Source: Bacteroidetes/Chlorobi group bacterium MS-B_bin-24 (GTDB lineage Bacteria; Bacteroidota; Ignavibacteria; Kapaibacteriales; UBA2268). From it: 57,373 bases of DNA. The notes under the pieces are model-generated. The model worked only from the letters and a program-made list of their open reading frames with translations. It was not told where the DNA came from and did not search any database. The stretch spans positions 1-57,373 of the forward strand of contig RCNO01000007.1 of NCBI GenBank assembly GCA_003731685.1, read 5' to 3'. Shown one piece after another: positions 35,300-44,320 of this stretch. The position numbers and the translations under genes are program-made. Positions within the stretch are counted from its first letter, which is position 1; every line of letters begins with the position of its first letter.

Positions 35300-38200
35300 A
35301 TGTTTGAACCTTTGCCCGAAAGATTTAATTATTCGGAACTGGAACATAAAATTTTGGACTTCTGGGAGAAGAACAAAATATTCGAAAAATCGCTGGAACA
35401 GAGAGAGAATTGTCCATTCTTTAGTTTTTACGAAGGTCCGCCAACGGTTAATGGCAAGCCCGGTTTGCACCATCTTATGGCGCGAACAATTAAAGACACT
35501 GTTTGCCGATATAAAACAATGCAAGGCTACTACGTCCGCCGCCAAGCAGGTTGGGATACTCATGGACTGCCGGTTGAACTCGCAGTGGAACAAATGCTTG
35601 GCTTCAAAGTTAAATCGGACATCGAAAAATATGGCATCGACCGTTTCAATCAAAAATGTAAGGAGTTTGTTTATTATAACATCGAAATGAACCAAGGCTG
35701 GCGCGATTTAACCCGCCGAATGGGCTATTGGCTCGACCTCGACAAAGCTTACATTACTTGCACAAATGAATATATTGAATCCGTTTGGTGGGCTCTGAAA
35801 AAATTCTTCGACAAGAGATTGATTTACAAAGGTTTTAAAGTCGTTCCGCAATCTCCAACAATTGAAACTCCGCTGAGCAGTCACGAACTTTCGTTGGGCT
35901 ACAAAGAAGTCCGCGACCCAAACCTATTCATTATTCCTAAAATCGTTGATTCCCCAATGAAAGAGCTAATTGGCTCGCATTTGTTAGTGTGGACAACAAC
36001 GCCTTGGACTTTGCTTGCTAATGTTGCTATGGCAGTTGGCGAAGATATCGATTATGTTTGGGTCGAGAATATTCGCAAAACCAAAGAGGGCGAGGAGACA
36101 ATTCGGCTGGTGCTTGCCCATAGCCGCCTTTCGGTGCTCGATGGCGAGGTTAAGATTCTGAAAAAATTCAAAGGGAAGGAGTTGATTGGAACTGAGTATG
36201 AACAGATATTTACCTATGCTAAAATCGACAAAGCAAATTACCCGGATGCATTAAAAGTTTTGCCCGGCGACTTTGTTTCGACAGAAGAAGGAAGCGGAAT
36301 TGTACACATTGCACCAGCATTTGGCGAGGACGACTACGAAATGTCGAAGAAGTTCAAAATTCCATTCCTTCAGCCCGTAACTCCTAATGGACACTTTACC
36401 GAAGATATGGGAGAATTCGCAGGCAGGGCAATCAAAGATTTCGTTTATCCTGACCACAAGGAGGAAGGAGCCGACAGAGATATTATCAAGGCTCTAAAAC
36501 TTAATGGCAAGGTATACAAAGCCTCGTTCGATTATGTTCATAGTTACCCACATTGCTGGCGTACGGGCAATCCAATTATGTATTATGCCCGTGAATCTTG
36601 GTTCATCAAGTCCCCTGAATATCGGGATTTGATGATTGAGTTGAACAAGCAAATAAAATGGCAACCACCCGAAATAGGTGCTGGGCGATTTGGGAATTGG
36701 CTCGCAGAAGTTAAAGACTGGTCCCTTTCGAGAGATAGATATTGGGGCACTCCTTTGCCAATTTGGGTAAGCGAAGATGGAACGGAAAGCTTTGCAATTG
36801 GTTCAATCGCAGAGCTAAAAGAAGGATTTATGCTCGACGAGCAAGGCAACAGAATATACTTGAAAGATTCGAATATCGAGATAGATTTGCATCGTCCATT
36901 TGTCGATAAAATATATTTCAAACGGAACGGAAAAATCTTCAAGAGGGTCCCCGAAGTAATCGATGTTTGGTTCGATTCTGGGGCAATGCCCTTTGCCCAG
37001 TTCCATTATCCTTTCGAAAATCAGGAACTTTTCGAAAAAAGCTTCCCTGCAGATTTCATTGCCGAAGGTGTTGACCAAACTCGGGGATGGTTCTACACTT
37101 TGCACAACATCGCAACGGCTATTTTCAACAAGCCAGCGTTCAAAAATATCGTTGTGAACGAACTCATATTGGACAAAAAAGGCGAAAAAATGTCAAAATC
37201 GAAGGGGAATGTAATCGACCCCTTCGAGGTTATGGAAAAATATTCAGCAGATGCTGTGCGGTGGTATCTCCTTGTAAATAATCCACCTTGGAAGGCTACA
37301 CTTTTCAACGAGGAAGACATCGAAAAGAGCATCCTTTCGGATTTCTTCCGTTCGCTAACAAATTCTTATTCATTTTTTGCTCTTTATGCTAATATTGACA
37401 AATACACAGGGGACGAACCCGAAATTCCAATTCAAGAGCGATTAGAAATCGACCGCTGGATTATTTCCAGATTGAACACCTTAATCCGAAATTATATCAA
37501 ATATATGGAAGATTTCGACTTGACTCGTGCATTCAGGATGGTTCAGAGCTTTGTTATCGATGAACTTTCGAATTGGTACATACGAAGGAACCGACGGAGA
37601 TTCTGGAAAGGCGAAAACGACAAAGATAAACTTTCGGCATACCAAACACTTCATTATGTGTTGCTGAATGTTTCAATCTTGATGGCACCAGCCGCTCCGT
37701 TCCTTTCGGAAGTGTTCTACCAAAGAATCCGAAGGGGCGACCAGCCCGAATCGGTGCATCTGCTCGAAATCCCCGTGGTTAAAGATGAATTAATCGATAC
37801 AGAGCTGGAAGAAAAGATGTGGCTCGCCCAAACGATAGTCCGAATTGTTCGTTCATTGCGCGAAAAAGCAAAAATACGAACTCGACAGCCTTTGGCAAAA
37901 ATTTTAATCCCTGTGATGAATCCTCAGCAAAGAAGGAATATTCAATACTTCGAAGATGTTATCAAAGAAGAAATTAATGTTAAAACAATTGAATATGTTT
38001 CTGCCGAGACAGAATTTGTAAAAAAGAAAGCCAAACCAAACTTCAAGGTTATTGGAAAGAAATTTGGGAAATTGACCCAAGCAGTGGCAAACAAAATCAA
38101 AGAACTAACCCACGATGAAATTGTTAAAATCGAAGCAGGAGGATTGAAAATCGATATCAACGGAGAAGTTGTTACTATTCAACCCGAAGACTTGGAAATT

Positions 38201-38539
38201 TACAGCGATACTATCGAGGGCTGGCTTGTTGGCACCGAAGATAATCTTACCGTTGCTCTCGATACACATATCACCGAAGAACTTCGCATCGAAGGCATTG
38301 CACGGGAATTTATCAACCGCATCCAAAAGCTAAGAAAAGATTCAAACTTCGATGTTACCGATAGGATAGAAATCTACGCGATGGTTCCGCCTGAATTTAA
38401 AGAACCTTTGCTGGTTTCGAAAGATTATATTTCGAAAGAAACCTTGGCGGAGAGATTTCAACTGGTCGAAAGTTTAGAAAATGGAACAGAAATTGAAATT
38501 GATGAAAAAAAATTGTTAATTTCGCTGAAAAAAGTTTGA
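35300..38539 (+). CDS. ileS: Isoleucyl-tRNA synthetase
   Basis: IleRS charges tRNA-Ile and edits mischarged valine. The 1079-residue class I enzyme shows the HIGH-type motif in GPPTVNGKPGLHHLMAR (about 55-58), WDTHGLPVE, the editing domain (LLVWTTTPWTLLANVAMAVG, GSGIVHIAPAFGEDDY), DVWFDSGAMP, QTRGWFYTL and the KMSKSKGN loop (about 630-637). The length and the extended C-terminal domain point to the longer, eukaryote-like bacterial type, often linked with mupirocin resistance in other species; this is inferred from length only. No T-box leader is visible. It starts 84 bases past the parS-like site. Confidence 0.97.
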   Translation: MFEPLPERFNYSELEHKILDFWEKNKIFEKSLEQRENCPFFSFYEGPPTVNGKPGLHHLMARTIKDTVCRYKTMQGYYVRRQAGWDTHGLPVELAVEQMLGFKVKSDIEKYGIDRFNQKCKEFVYYNIEMNQGWRDLTRRMGYWLDLDKAYITCTNEYIESVWWALKKFFDKRLIYKGFKVVPQSPTIETPLSSHELSLGYKEVRDPNLFIIPKIVDSPMKELIGSHLLVWTTTPWTLLANVAMAVGEDIDYVWVENIRKTKEGEETIRLVLAHSRLSVLDGEVKILKKFKGKELIGTEYEQIFTYAKIDKANYPDALKVLPGDFVSTEEGSGIVHIAPAFGEDDYEMSKKFKIPFLQPVTPNGHFTEDMGEFAGRAIKDFVYPDHKEEGADRDIIKALKLNGKVYKASFDYVHSYPHCWRTGNPIMYYARESWFIKSPEYRDLMIELNKQIKWQPPEIGAGRFGNWLAEVKDWSLSRDRYWGTPLPIWVSEDGTESFAIGSIAELKEGFMLDEQGNRIYLKDSNIEIDLHRPFVDKIYFKRNGKIFKRVPEVIDVWFDSGAMPFAQFHYPFENQELFEKSFPADFIAEGVDQTRGWFYTLHNIATAIFNKPAFKNIVVNELILDKKGEKMSKSKGNVIDPFEVMEKYSADAVRWYLLVNNPPWKATLFNEEDIEKSILSDFFRSLTNSYSFFALYANIDKYTGDEPEIPIQERLEIDRWIISRLNTLIRNYIKYMEDFDLTRAFRMVQSFVIDELSNWYIRRNRRRFWKGENDKDKLSAYQTLHYVLLNVSILMAPAAPFLSEVFYQRIRRGDQPESVHLLEIPVVKDELIDTELEEKMWLAQTIVRIVRSLREKAKIRTRQPLAKILIPVMNPQQRRNIQYFEDVIKEEINVKTIEYVSAETEFVKKKAKPNFKVIGKKFGKLTQAVANKIKELTHDEIVKIEAGGLKIDINGEVVTIQPEDLEIYSDTIEGWLVGTEDNLTVALDTHITEELRIEGIAREFINRIQKLRKDSNFDVTDRIEIYAMVPPEFKEPLLVSKDYISKETLAERFQLVESLENGTEIEIDEKKLLISLKKV

Positions 38540-38605
38540 AAAGTTATGATAATTTTTTGCTAAATAGTTAGTTTTTTATATATTGTATTTTTTGAAAGGA
38601 GTTTT

Positions 38606-39763
38606 ATGGCTGCAAAAAAAGAAAAGAAGGAAAAAGTTGCAACACCAGAGACGAAAGAAACCAAACCGAAGCGAGTTTGTAAGCCACGAAAGAAACAGGT
38701 GGAAGAACCGCAGGAGCCAAAGTCGACTTCTAAATTAAAGGTTGGTGGGGCAGAAACTACCGGAACCAAAGAGCCTAAATCGAAAGAAAAGGAAATTGCA
38801 CAGCCAAAAGGAGCCAAAAAAGAGGCTCAAATAAAAAAGAACGCAAAGGAAACCGTGGTAAAGGAAGAAAAAAAGGATTCAGCACAAGGCAAAACCAAAG
38901 CTACAAAAGAAGTGGAAGCGAAAAAGACTAAAACCGCAACGGAAACAAAAGCAAACAAAAAGGAATCCTCGAAGAAGAAGAAAGAAATAGCAGAGGAAAT
39001 AGTTGTAAAGGAAGAGAAAAAGGATTCAGCAAAGAGCAAAACCAAATCGACCAAAGAAAAAGCGGAGAAGAAGACCAAAGCAGCCACCACTACAGAAACC
39101 ACAAAAGTAGAAACTCCAAAGAACAAAAAAGAAACTACAAAGGAAACAAAAACAAAGAAGGCAGAAAAACCTACTGAAACTGTTAAAGCTACGGAAAAGA
39201 AAGTTGCGGAAACCAAAGAAGCCAAACAACAGAAGGAAACGAAAGCATCGGAGAAGGGAAGCGCCCCCGCCGTAAAAGAGAAATACCAGTCGCAGCTGGA
39301 CGAGGATAAAGTTTCGGGAAAAGTTGCTCAACCTGCTCCCAAGCCACAAGTGCGATATTCCGACGAAGACTTGGAGATATTCAGGAAAAGAATTCTGGAA
39401 GTGAAGAAGGAAGCTCTCGAAGAACTCGAGATGCTGAAAGAAAGGCTCGAAGACTTAAACGCCTACGACCTTGCAGAAGAAGGCTCAATCTACTCTATGC
39501 ATATGGCTGAGCAAGGCTCCGAAATTTTCGAAAAAGAAAAAGTTTACGCACAAATCCAAAGAATCAATGAATACATCAAAAAACTTGACGAGGCACTGAA
39601 AAGAATCGACGACAAAACTTATGGGATTTGCCGTGTTTGCGGTATACTGATTGCAAAGGAGCGGTTGCTCGCCGTTCCAATCACAACGCTTTCTGCCTCG
39701 TATAAAATTCACAAGAAATGTCCCGAAGATGGTATCGACAGAATCGAACCGCTTGGGAAGTAA
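38606..39763 (+). CDS. DksA/TraR-like zinc-finger protein with a long lysine-rich N-terminal tail
   Basis: The C-terminal 130 residues of this 385-residue protein are a DksA/TraR-type coiled coil (about 255-325, FRKRILEVKKEALEELEMLK) followed by a zinc finger whose ligands would be C-x2-C (CRVC) and H-x2-C (HKKC), not the usual four cysteines. Such proteins bind in the RNA polymerase secondary channel or act as spore/stress factors. The first 230 residues are low complexity, mainly Lys, Glu, Thr and Ala (for example KKESSKKKKEIAEE), with an internal repeat of the type VVKEEKKDSA..KTK at about 88 and 135. The tail looks like a histone-H1-like, DNA- or RNA-binding arm. A strong AAAGGAG site precedes the ATG. 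lspA follows. Confidence 0.85.
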   Translation: MAAKKEKKEKVATPETKETKPKRVCKPRKKQVEEPQEPKSTSKLKVGGAETTGTKEPKSKEKEIAQPKGAKKEAQIKKNAKETVVKEEKKDSAQGKTKATKEVEAKKTKTATETKANKKESSKKKKEIAEEIVVKEEKKDSAKSKTKSTKEKAEKKTKAATTTETTKVETPKNKKETTKETKTKKAEKPTETVKATEKKVAETKEAKQQKETKASEKGSAPAVKEKYQSQLDEDKVSGKVAQPAPKPQVRYSDEDLEIFRKRILEVKKEALEELEMLKERLEDLNAYDLAEEGSIYSMHMAEQGSEIFEKEKVYAQIQRINEYIKKLDEALKRIDDKTYGICRVCGILIAKERLLAVPITTLSASYKIHKKCPEDGIDRIEPLGK

Positions 39764-39931
39764 GTCGCTGGAAAATGTTATTCGGTAAAACCATTTTATA
39801 TTTTTTCGATGCAAATTTATTTTACAATAACATTTTTAAAATCTTATTTTTTTTACTTCTTTCGATAACTTTACAAAACAAAACACATTCCTGCCACTTG
39901 TTCGTTTATTTATTTCTTTAAGTGAGTTAAA

Positions 39932-40537
39932 ATGAAAAAACAGACATTAATTGTTTTTGCAATTGTATTACTACTGATTATAATCGACCAAGTGTCAAAG
40001 TATTTGATTTATGAGCATTTCAAGGTGCAACATTTAGGTTCACAAAGCTATGTTGTGTCCAACCCTGATGCAGAGATAAAAATAATTGGAGACATGGTCA
40101 AATTTGTTTATGTCGAGAACGCAGGGATGGCGTTTGGAATTCAGTTCGGTGAATTTAAAATAATTTTAAGTCTTTTCTCGATTTTTGCAAGCATTCTTCT
40201 TATCTGGCTGATAATTAAAATTCAAGATTCTCCGATTGTAATTCAGATTGCATTTGGTTTTATCCTTGCTGGAGCCGTTGGCAATCTAATCGACCGAGTG
40301 TTTTACGGCGTAATTTTTGGTTATGCGCCATTATTCTATGGGAGAGTAATTGATTTTATTCAAGTGGATATTCCCGATATTCACATTGGCAATTTGATTA
40401 ATTACACACACTGGCCCGTGTTCAATGTTGCCGACTCTTGCGTAACAATTGGCGTTGCTTTGTTAATCATATTCAACAGGAAACTACCTAATTTTTCGGC
40501 TTTGTTAAAACGCAAAGAACCGAACACAATCAATTAG
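39932..40537 (+). CDS. lspA: Lipoprotein signal peptidase (signal peptidase II)
   Basis: LspA removes signal peptides from prolipoproteins in the inner membrane. The 201-residue protein has four membrane helices and the conserved blocks IIIDQVSKY (first helix), YVENAGMAFG, GAVGNLIDRV with one catalytic Asp (about 121) and FNVADSCVTIG with the other (about 168). A soluble insert between the first two blocks makes it slightly longer than the E. coli protein. It lies between the DksA-like gene and an rluD-like gene on the same strand; dksA-lspA adjacency is seen in other bacteria. The many lipoproteins in this window are its expected clients. Confidence 0.96.
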   Translation: MKKQTLIVFAIVLLLIIIDQVSKYLIYEHFKVQHLGSQSYVVSNPDAEIKIIGDMVKFVYVENAGMAFGIQFGEFKIILSLFSIFASILLIWLIIKIQDSPIVIQIAFGFILAGAVGNLIDRVFYGVIFGYAPLFYGRVIDFIQVDIPDIHIGNLINYTHWPVFNVADSCVTIGVALLIIFNRKLPNFSALLKRKEPNTIN

Positions 40538-40541
40538 AAAA

Positions 40542-41624
40542 ATGAATCAGAGCGAAAGCATCGTAAATACGCTCGATGGGTTCTACATTGTGGAACACAC
40601 TTTGGAAGTTCCCCCCGGCAAGGTACCGGAGCGAATCGACACATTCCTTGCACGCCACTTACGTAATGTATCGAGAACGAAAATCCAAAGAGCAATCGAA
40701 AACGGCGATGTTACGGTTAACAATCAGCTCGTTAAAGCGAATAGAAAGGTCAAGCCCAAAGATGTTATCGTTTGTCGACTTCGACGGCTCCCCCCTTTGA
40801 AACTTGTACCCGAAAACATCCCGCTCGACATTGTTTACGAAGATGATTATCTTATGGTCATCAACAAACCTGCTGGAATGGTAACACATCCGGGCTATGG
40901 CAATCGAACTGGCACATTGGTCAATGCAATTCTTTACCATCTTGGCTATCGCGAAGAAATTGAAATTTCGGGCGATAGCTTGGAAGAATTAGAAGAAGAC
41001 CAAGACGAAGGCAAAATTTTTGCTGCACAAGAAATACGCCCGGGCATTGTCCACCGATTGGACAAAAACACAACCGGCTTATTGGTGGTGTCGAAAGACC
41101 CTTCGATTCATCAGCAACTTTCGGAGCAGTTTGCTAAACGCACCGTCGAACGCTTCTATTTCGCAATTGTCTGGGGAAATTTCAAAGAAGACTTTGGTAC
41201 ATTCGAAGGGGACATTGGCCGCTCGCCCCGCGACCGAAAACTTTTCGCCGTTGTCCGAACAAACGGCAAACCCGCTATTACAGATTACTGGGTCGAAGAA
41301 CGTTTCGATTATTTGTCCCTTGTAAAAATTAAATTAAGGACAGGTAGAAACCACCAGATTCGTGTCCATTTTTCCCATAACAAGCATCCTGTTTTTGGCG
41401 ACCCTTCTTATGGCGGTAATTCAGTTGTATATGGTGGACATAATCCCCGCTTTCGACAATTTGCTACAACTCTGCTGAAATCAATCAATAGGCAAATGCT
41501 ACACGCCAAGACATTAGGATTTTTCCACCCCGTCCTGAAAAAACAAATACAATTCGAAGTCGACTTCCCGGAAGACTTCAAGTATGTCCTTACCGAATTA
41601 AGAAACTACACCAAGCAGTCATAA
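40542..41624 (+). CDS. rluD: RluA-family pseudouridine synthase (RluD-like)
   Basis: This enzyme converts uridines to pseudouridine in 23S rRNA (RluD acts on helix 69). The 360-residue protein has an S4 RNA-binding domain (about 23-75, RIDTFLARHLRNVSRTKIQRAI), the start of the catalytic domain at YEDDYLMVINKPAGMVTHPG, the active-site loop GIVHRLDKNTTGLLVVSKD with Asp173, and TGRNHQIRVHF near the end. A 15-residue acidic insert (ELEEDQDEG) lies before the active-site loop. It starts four bases after lspA, a pairing common in bacteria. Confidence 0.93.
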   Translation: MNQSESIVNTLDGFYIVEHTLEVPPGKVPERIDTFLARHLRNVSRTKIQRAIENGDVTVNNQLVKANRKVKPKDVIVCRLRRLPPLKLVPENIPLDIVYEDDYLMVINKPAGMVTHPGYGNRTGTLVNAILYHLGYREEIEISGDSLEELEEDQDEGKIFAAQEIRPGIVHRLDKNTTGLLVVSKDPSIHQQLSEQFAKRTVERFYFAIVWGNFKEDFGTFEGDIGRSPRDRKLFAVVRTNGKPAITDYWVEERFDYLSLVKIKLRTGRNHQIRVHFSHNKHPVFGDPSYGGNSVVYGGHNPRFRQFATTLLKSINRQMLHAKTLGFFHPVLKKQIQFEVDFPEDFKYVLTELRNYTKQS

Positions 41625-41743
41625 GTACAACTGGGAGAAGCTTCAAGAAGAATGACCCCTGTTTTTAATCGATATTGATTGGAATATCTTATTTAAGCAG
41701 TATTTTGGGTTGTGGGTATAATCATTAGACATCGGAAGAACAG

Positions 41744-41776
41744 AGACATCGGATGTTTCAAAAACATCCGATGTCT
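41744..41776. repeat. Type A hairpin with an extra half copy
   Basis: AGACATCGGATGTTT, loop CAA, AAACATCCGATGTCT. Just upstream, 41727-41736, is a lone half copy (TAGACATCGGA). Apart from these the 41625-41873 gap shows nothing I can name. Confidence 0.9.
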
Positions 41777-41873
41777 TTCAATACCCTAATTTGCCTGTAA
41801 ATTTTGCCAGACCTGTTTGGAATGAAGAGAAAATTTTTTTAATTTGTAATTCTGAAAGGTGAAAATTGGGGGG

Positions 41874-44186
41874 ATGTTGATGAGGTATGTGTTTTGTCTT
41901 TTGGCTTTAACTTTTTTGCTTGTAAACTTTGGTTATGGTCAAACCAAAAGCCCGAACAAGCAAGTTCGGATATTCCCCGACGAATATTCCGAACTTGATG
42001 ATGTTACTGTCTCGAAACAACTGGACGACCCTTTTGTAATGAAAACGCTCGAAAGAGCACGGGTAAAGTATTTGCGGGCTTTGAATTTTATCGAAAAGAA
42101 GGACACTGCCTCTGCCGAAGAAAATTTTGAACAGGCAATTGATATTCTGAATTCTATCAGTTATTATCCAAATATTCATTCATATCGAGACTATACCGAT
42201 TTAATTCAATCTATTTTAGAGGATTACGAGAAATACATTCAGGACATAAAGAATTTGGACGAGAGTTCTTCTTTGTTCATTTTGCGCGAAACATTGAACA
42301 AGGAACTCGAACGTTCGGCGAAAACGAAAACCCCTGCGGTTGGGAAGATTACACGCACCGTGAAAGATACAACGAAAGCGGGGGAGCGAATGCAGATTCT
42401 CGGTTTCCAAATTCCAATGGACGACAATGAATATGTTAAAAAGAGCATAGAATTTCTTACCCAAAAGCCAATCGGACGGAAATTTGTTCGGACGAGCCTT
42501 GCTCGGAGTACTGCTTGGGGCAACCTAATCAAGAAGATAATTGCCGAGGAAGGAATGCCCGCGGAGTTATTCTATCTTGCGATGGTCGAAAGCGGCTTTA
42601 ATCCTTTTGCTGTTTCGCGAGCAAAGGCTGTAGGAATCTGGCAATTCATTATGTCCACTGGTCAACTTTATGGATTGAACGCCGACGGGTCGCAATGGAT
42701 TGATGAACGCCGCGACCCAATCAAATCTACTCGCGCTGCAATGCGACACTTGCGGGACCTTTACAACGAACTGGGCGATTGGCATCTCGCTATTGCCGCT
42801 TACAACTGCGGGATTAATGCCGTTCAACGGGCTATTGCTCAATATGGCAAACCCGATAGCGTTTCCTTTTGGACAATTATGCAGTATCTTCCGCGAGAAA
42901 CTCGAAACTATGTCCCTCTGTTTATTGCTGTTGTCAAAGTTGTTCATAATCTCGAAGAGTTTGGATTTAATCTAAATGAAATCGAGTACGCTCCCGAAAT
43001 TCAATTCGATAAATATGCTTTGAAGGAACCTGTTAGCTTGACTGCAATTGCAAAGTGTGCAAACACAACAGTCGATAAAATCCGTGAGTTGAACCCAGAA
43101 CTGGTTTTCTCGTTCACCCCACCGACAACCAACGAATATGAGATTCGCATTCCTTATGGTTTAAAACAAACTTTTGTGGCAAATTTTCTCAATCTTACCC
43201 CCGAAGAGAAAAGGCCTTATCTTTCTTACAAAACCGAAAAGCACGAAACCATTGAGCAAATTGCTAAAAAGTTTGAAGTCGACCCAAATGAAGTCCTTTT
43301 GGTCAACAACATTACATCTGCGACCAAAAAATTGCCAAAAGGTACGACTTTGAAAATCCCAGTTGGAGGCACTGCATATCCACAGCAAAATGCTTTGGCA
43401 AGCAACGATAGTCCCGAGACATCGAATACTCAATCGACCACACCACGAAGCAAATCCGATGCCCTTGCATCGCCCGAGAAACCATTGGAAAAGAGCAAAA
43501 ATTTGGCTACCCAAAGCGTGATTCGTTATGTGGTAAAAGAAAATGAAAACCTTAACAAAATAAGCGAAAAATACAATATCCCCGCAGATAGCATTGTTGT
43601 TTGGAATGGTTTGAGGAACAAAGTTCTTACTCCGGGACAGACGCTGCGAATTTACTTCTGTGGGGAAGCTAATCGAACCGAAAGAAATCTCGCCGACCCG
43701 AAACCCAAAACCAATGAAGTTGAACCCAAAACTACAGCGAAAGCCAGCAATGATGACGAAGAGCGATTAGTTCCTGCAAAAACTAAAAAGGAACAGGCAA
43801 AAGCCAAGGAAATTGTTCACAAGGTTCGACGCGGCGAAACATTGGAATCAATCTCGAAAAAATATGATGTTTCGATGGATGAAATCATTGCCAACAACAA
43901 GGATTTGAAAAAAAGGAAGGGAAAGCTTCTTGCTGGGGAAAAACTTGTTATCCGAACTACTCAGAAGGAAAAGTCGAGTGTAGCCCAGAAGAGTAACTCG
44001 AAGGGGAAAAGTTCAAAAAGCAAGAAATCGGAGAAAGTAAAGCCTCGTTACCATACAGTTCAAAAAGGAGAAAATCTTTCATCAATTGCGAAAAAATACA
44101 AGGTCGATTTAAATGATATATATGCAATGAACCCAAGGGTGAAACAGCAAAAGCTAAAAGTTGGTCAAAAGATACGAGTCAAATAG
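41874..44186 (+). CDS. mltD: Lytic transglycosylase with LysM domains (MltD-like)
   Basis: The protein cleaves peptidoglycan glycan strands in the periplasm. From the ATG at 41874 it has 770 residues: a signal peptide (MLMRYVFCLLALTFLL, cut after GYG), an N-terminal helical part, an SLT catalytic domain at about 215-330 (FYLAMVESGFNPFAVS with the catalytic Glu near 238, AVGIWQFIMSTGQLYGL, AYNCGINAV), and four LysM-type repeats at about 446, 547, 645 and 722 (for example YVVKENENLNKISEKY and HTVQKGENLSSIAKKY) joined by Lys/Ser/Thr-rich linkers. The frame extends five codons further to a GTG, but the ATG after the GGGGGG stretch fits better. Confidence 0.93.
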   Translation: MLMRYVFCLLALTFLLVNFGYGQTKSPNKQVRIFPDEYSELDDVTVSKQLDDPFVMKTLERARVKYLRALNFIEKKDTASAEENFEQAIDILNSISYYPNIHSYRDYTDLIQSILEDYEKYIQDIKNLDESSSLFILRETLNKELERSAKTKTPAVGKITRTVKDTTKAGERMQILGFQIPMDDNEYVKKSIEFLTQKPIGRKFVRTSLARSTAWGNLIKKIIAEEGMPAELFYLAMVESGFNPFAVSRAKAVGIWQFIMSTGQLYGLNADGSQWIDERRDPIKSTRAAMRHLRDLYNELGDWHLAIAAYNCGINAVQRAIAQYGKPDSVSFWTIMQYLPRETRNYVPLFIAVVKVVHNLEEFGFNLNEIEYAPEIQFDKYALKEPVSLTAIAKCANTTVDKIRELNPELVFSFTPPTTNEYEIRIPYGLKQTFVANFLNLTPEEKRPYLSYKTEKHETIEQIAKKFEVDPNEVLLVNNITSATKKLPKGTTLKIPVGGTAYPQQNALASNDSPETSNTQSTTPRSKSDALASPEKPLEKSKNLATQSVIRYVVKENENLNKISEKYNIPADSIVVWNGLRNKVLTPGQTLRIYFCGEANRTERNLADPKPKTNEVEPKTTAKASNDDEERLVPAKTKKEQAKAKEIVHKVRRGETLESISKKYDVSMDEIIANNKDLKKRKGKLLAGEKLVIRTTQKEKSSVAQKSNSKGKSSKSKKSEKVKPRYHTVQKGENLSSIAKKYKVDLNDIYAMNPRVKQQKLKVGQKIRVK

Positions 44187-44232
44187 CAAAAGGGTGAATT
44201 GGGGAGAGACAAGCGGACGATTCTAAAATTCT

Positions 44233-44264
44233 GGGAGGTGCAGGTGAAAGAAACTGCACCTCCC
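44233..44264. terminator. Terminator-like hairpin between convergent mltD and nrfA
   Basis: GGGAGGTGCAG pairs perfectly with CTGCACCTCCC (11 pairs) around a ten-base loop. It lies between the convergent mltD and nrfA genes, 47 bases past the mltD stop and 57 bases from the nrfA stop, and could serve both. T-tracts on either side are weak. Confidence 0.6.
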
Positions 44265-44320
44265 GTCGTTTAAGCAGATAGAGAATCAAATCCGAGAAAA
44301 ACAAAGCAAATTCTCAAGCA

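Noticed and set aside
2754..44220. Shared short string GAATTGGG...ACAAGCGGACG at 2764-2783 and 44196-44220
   Set aside because: Two short matches with different spacing in otherwise unrelated gaps; too little to call a repeat family.
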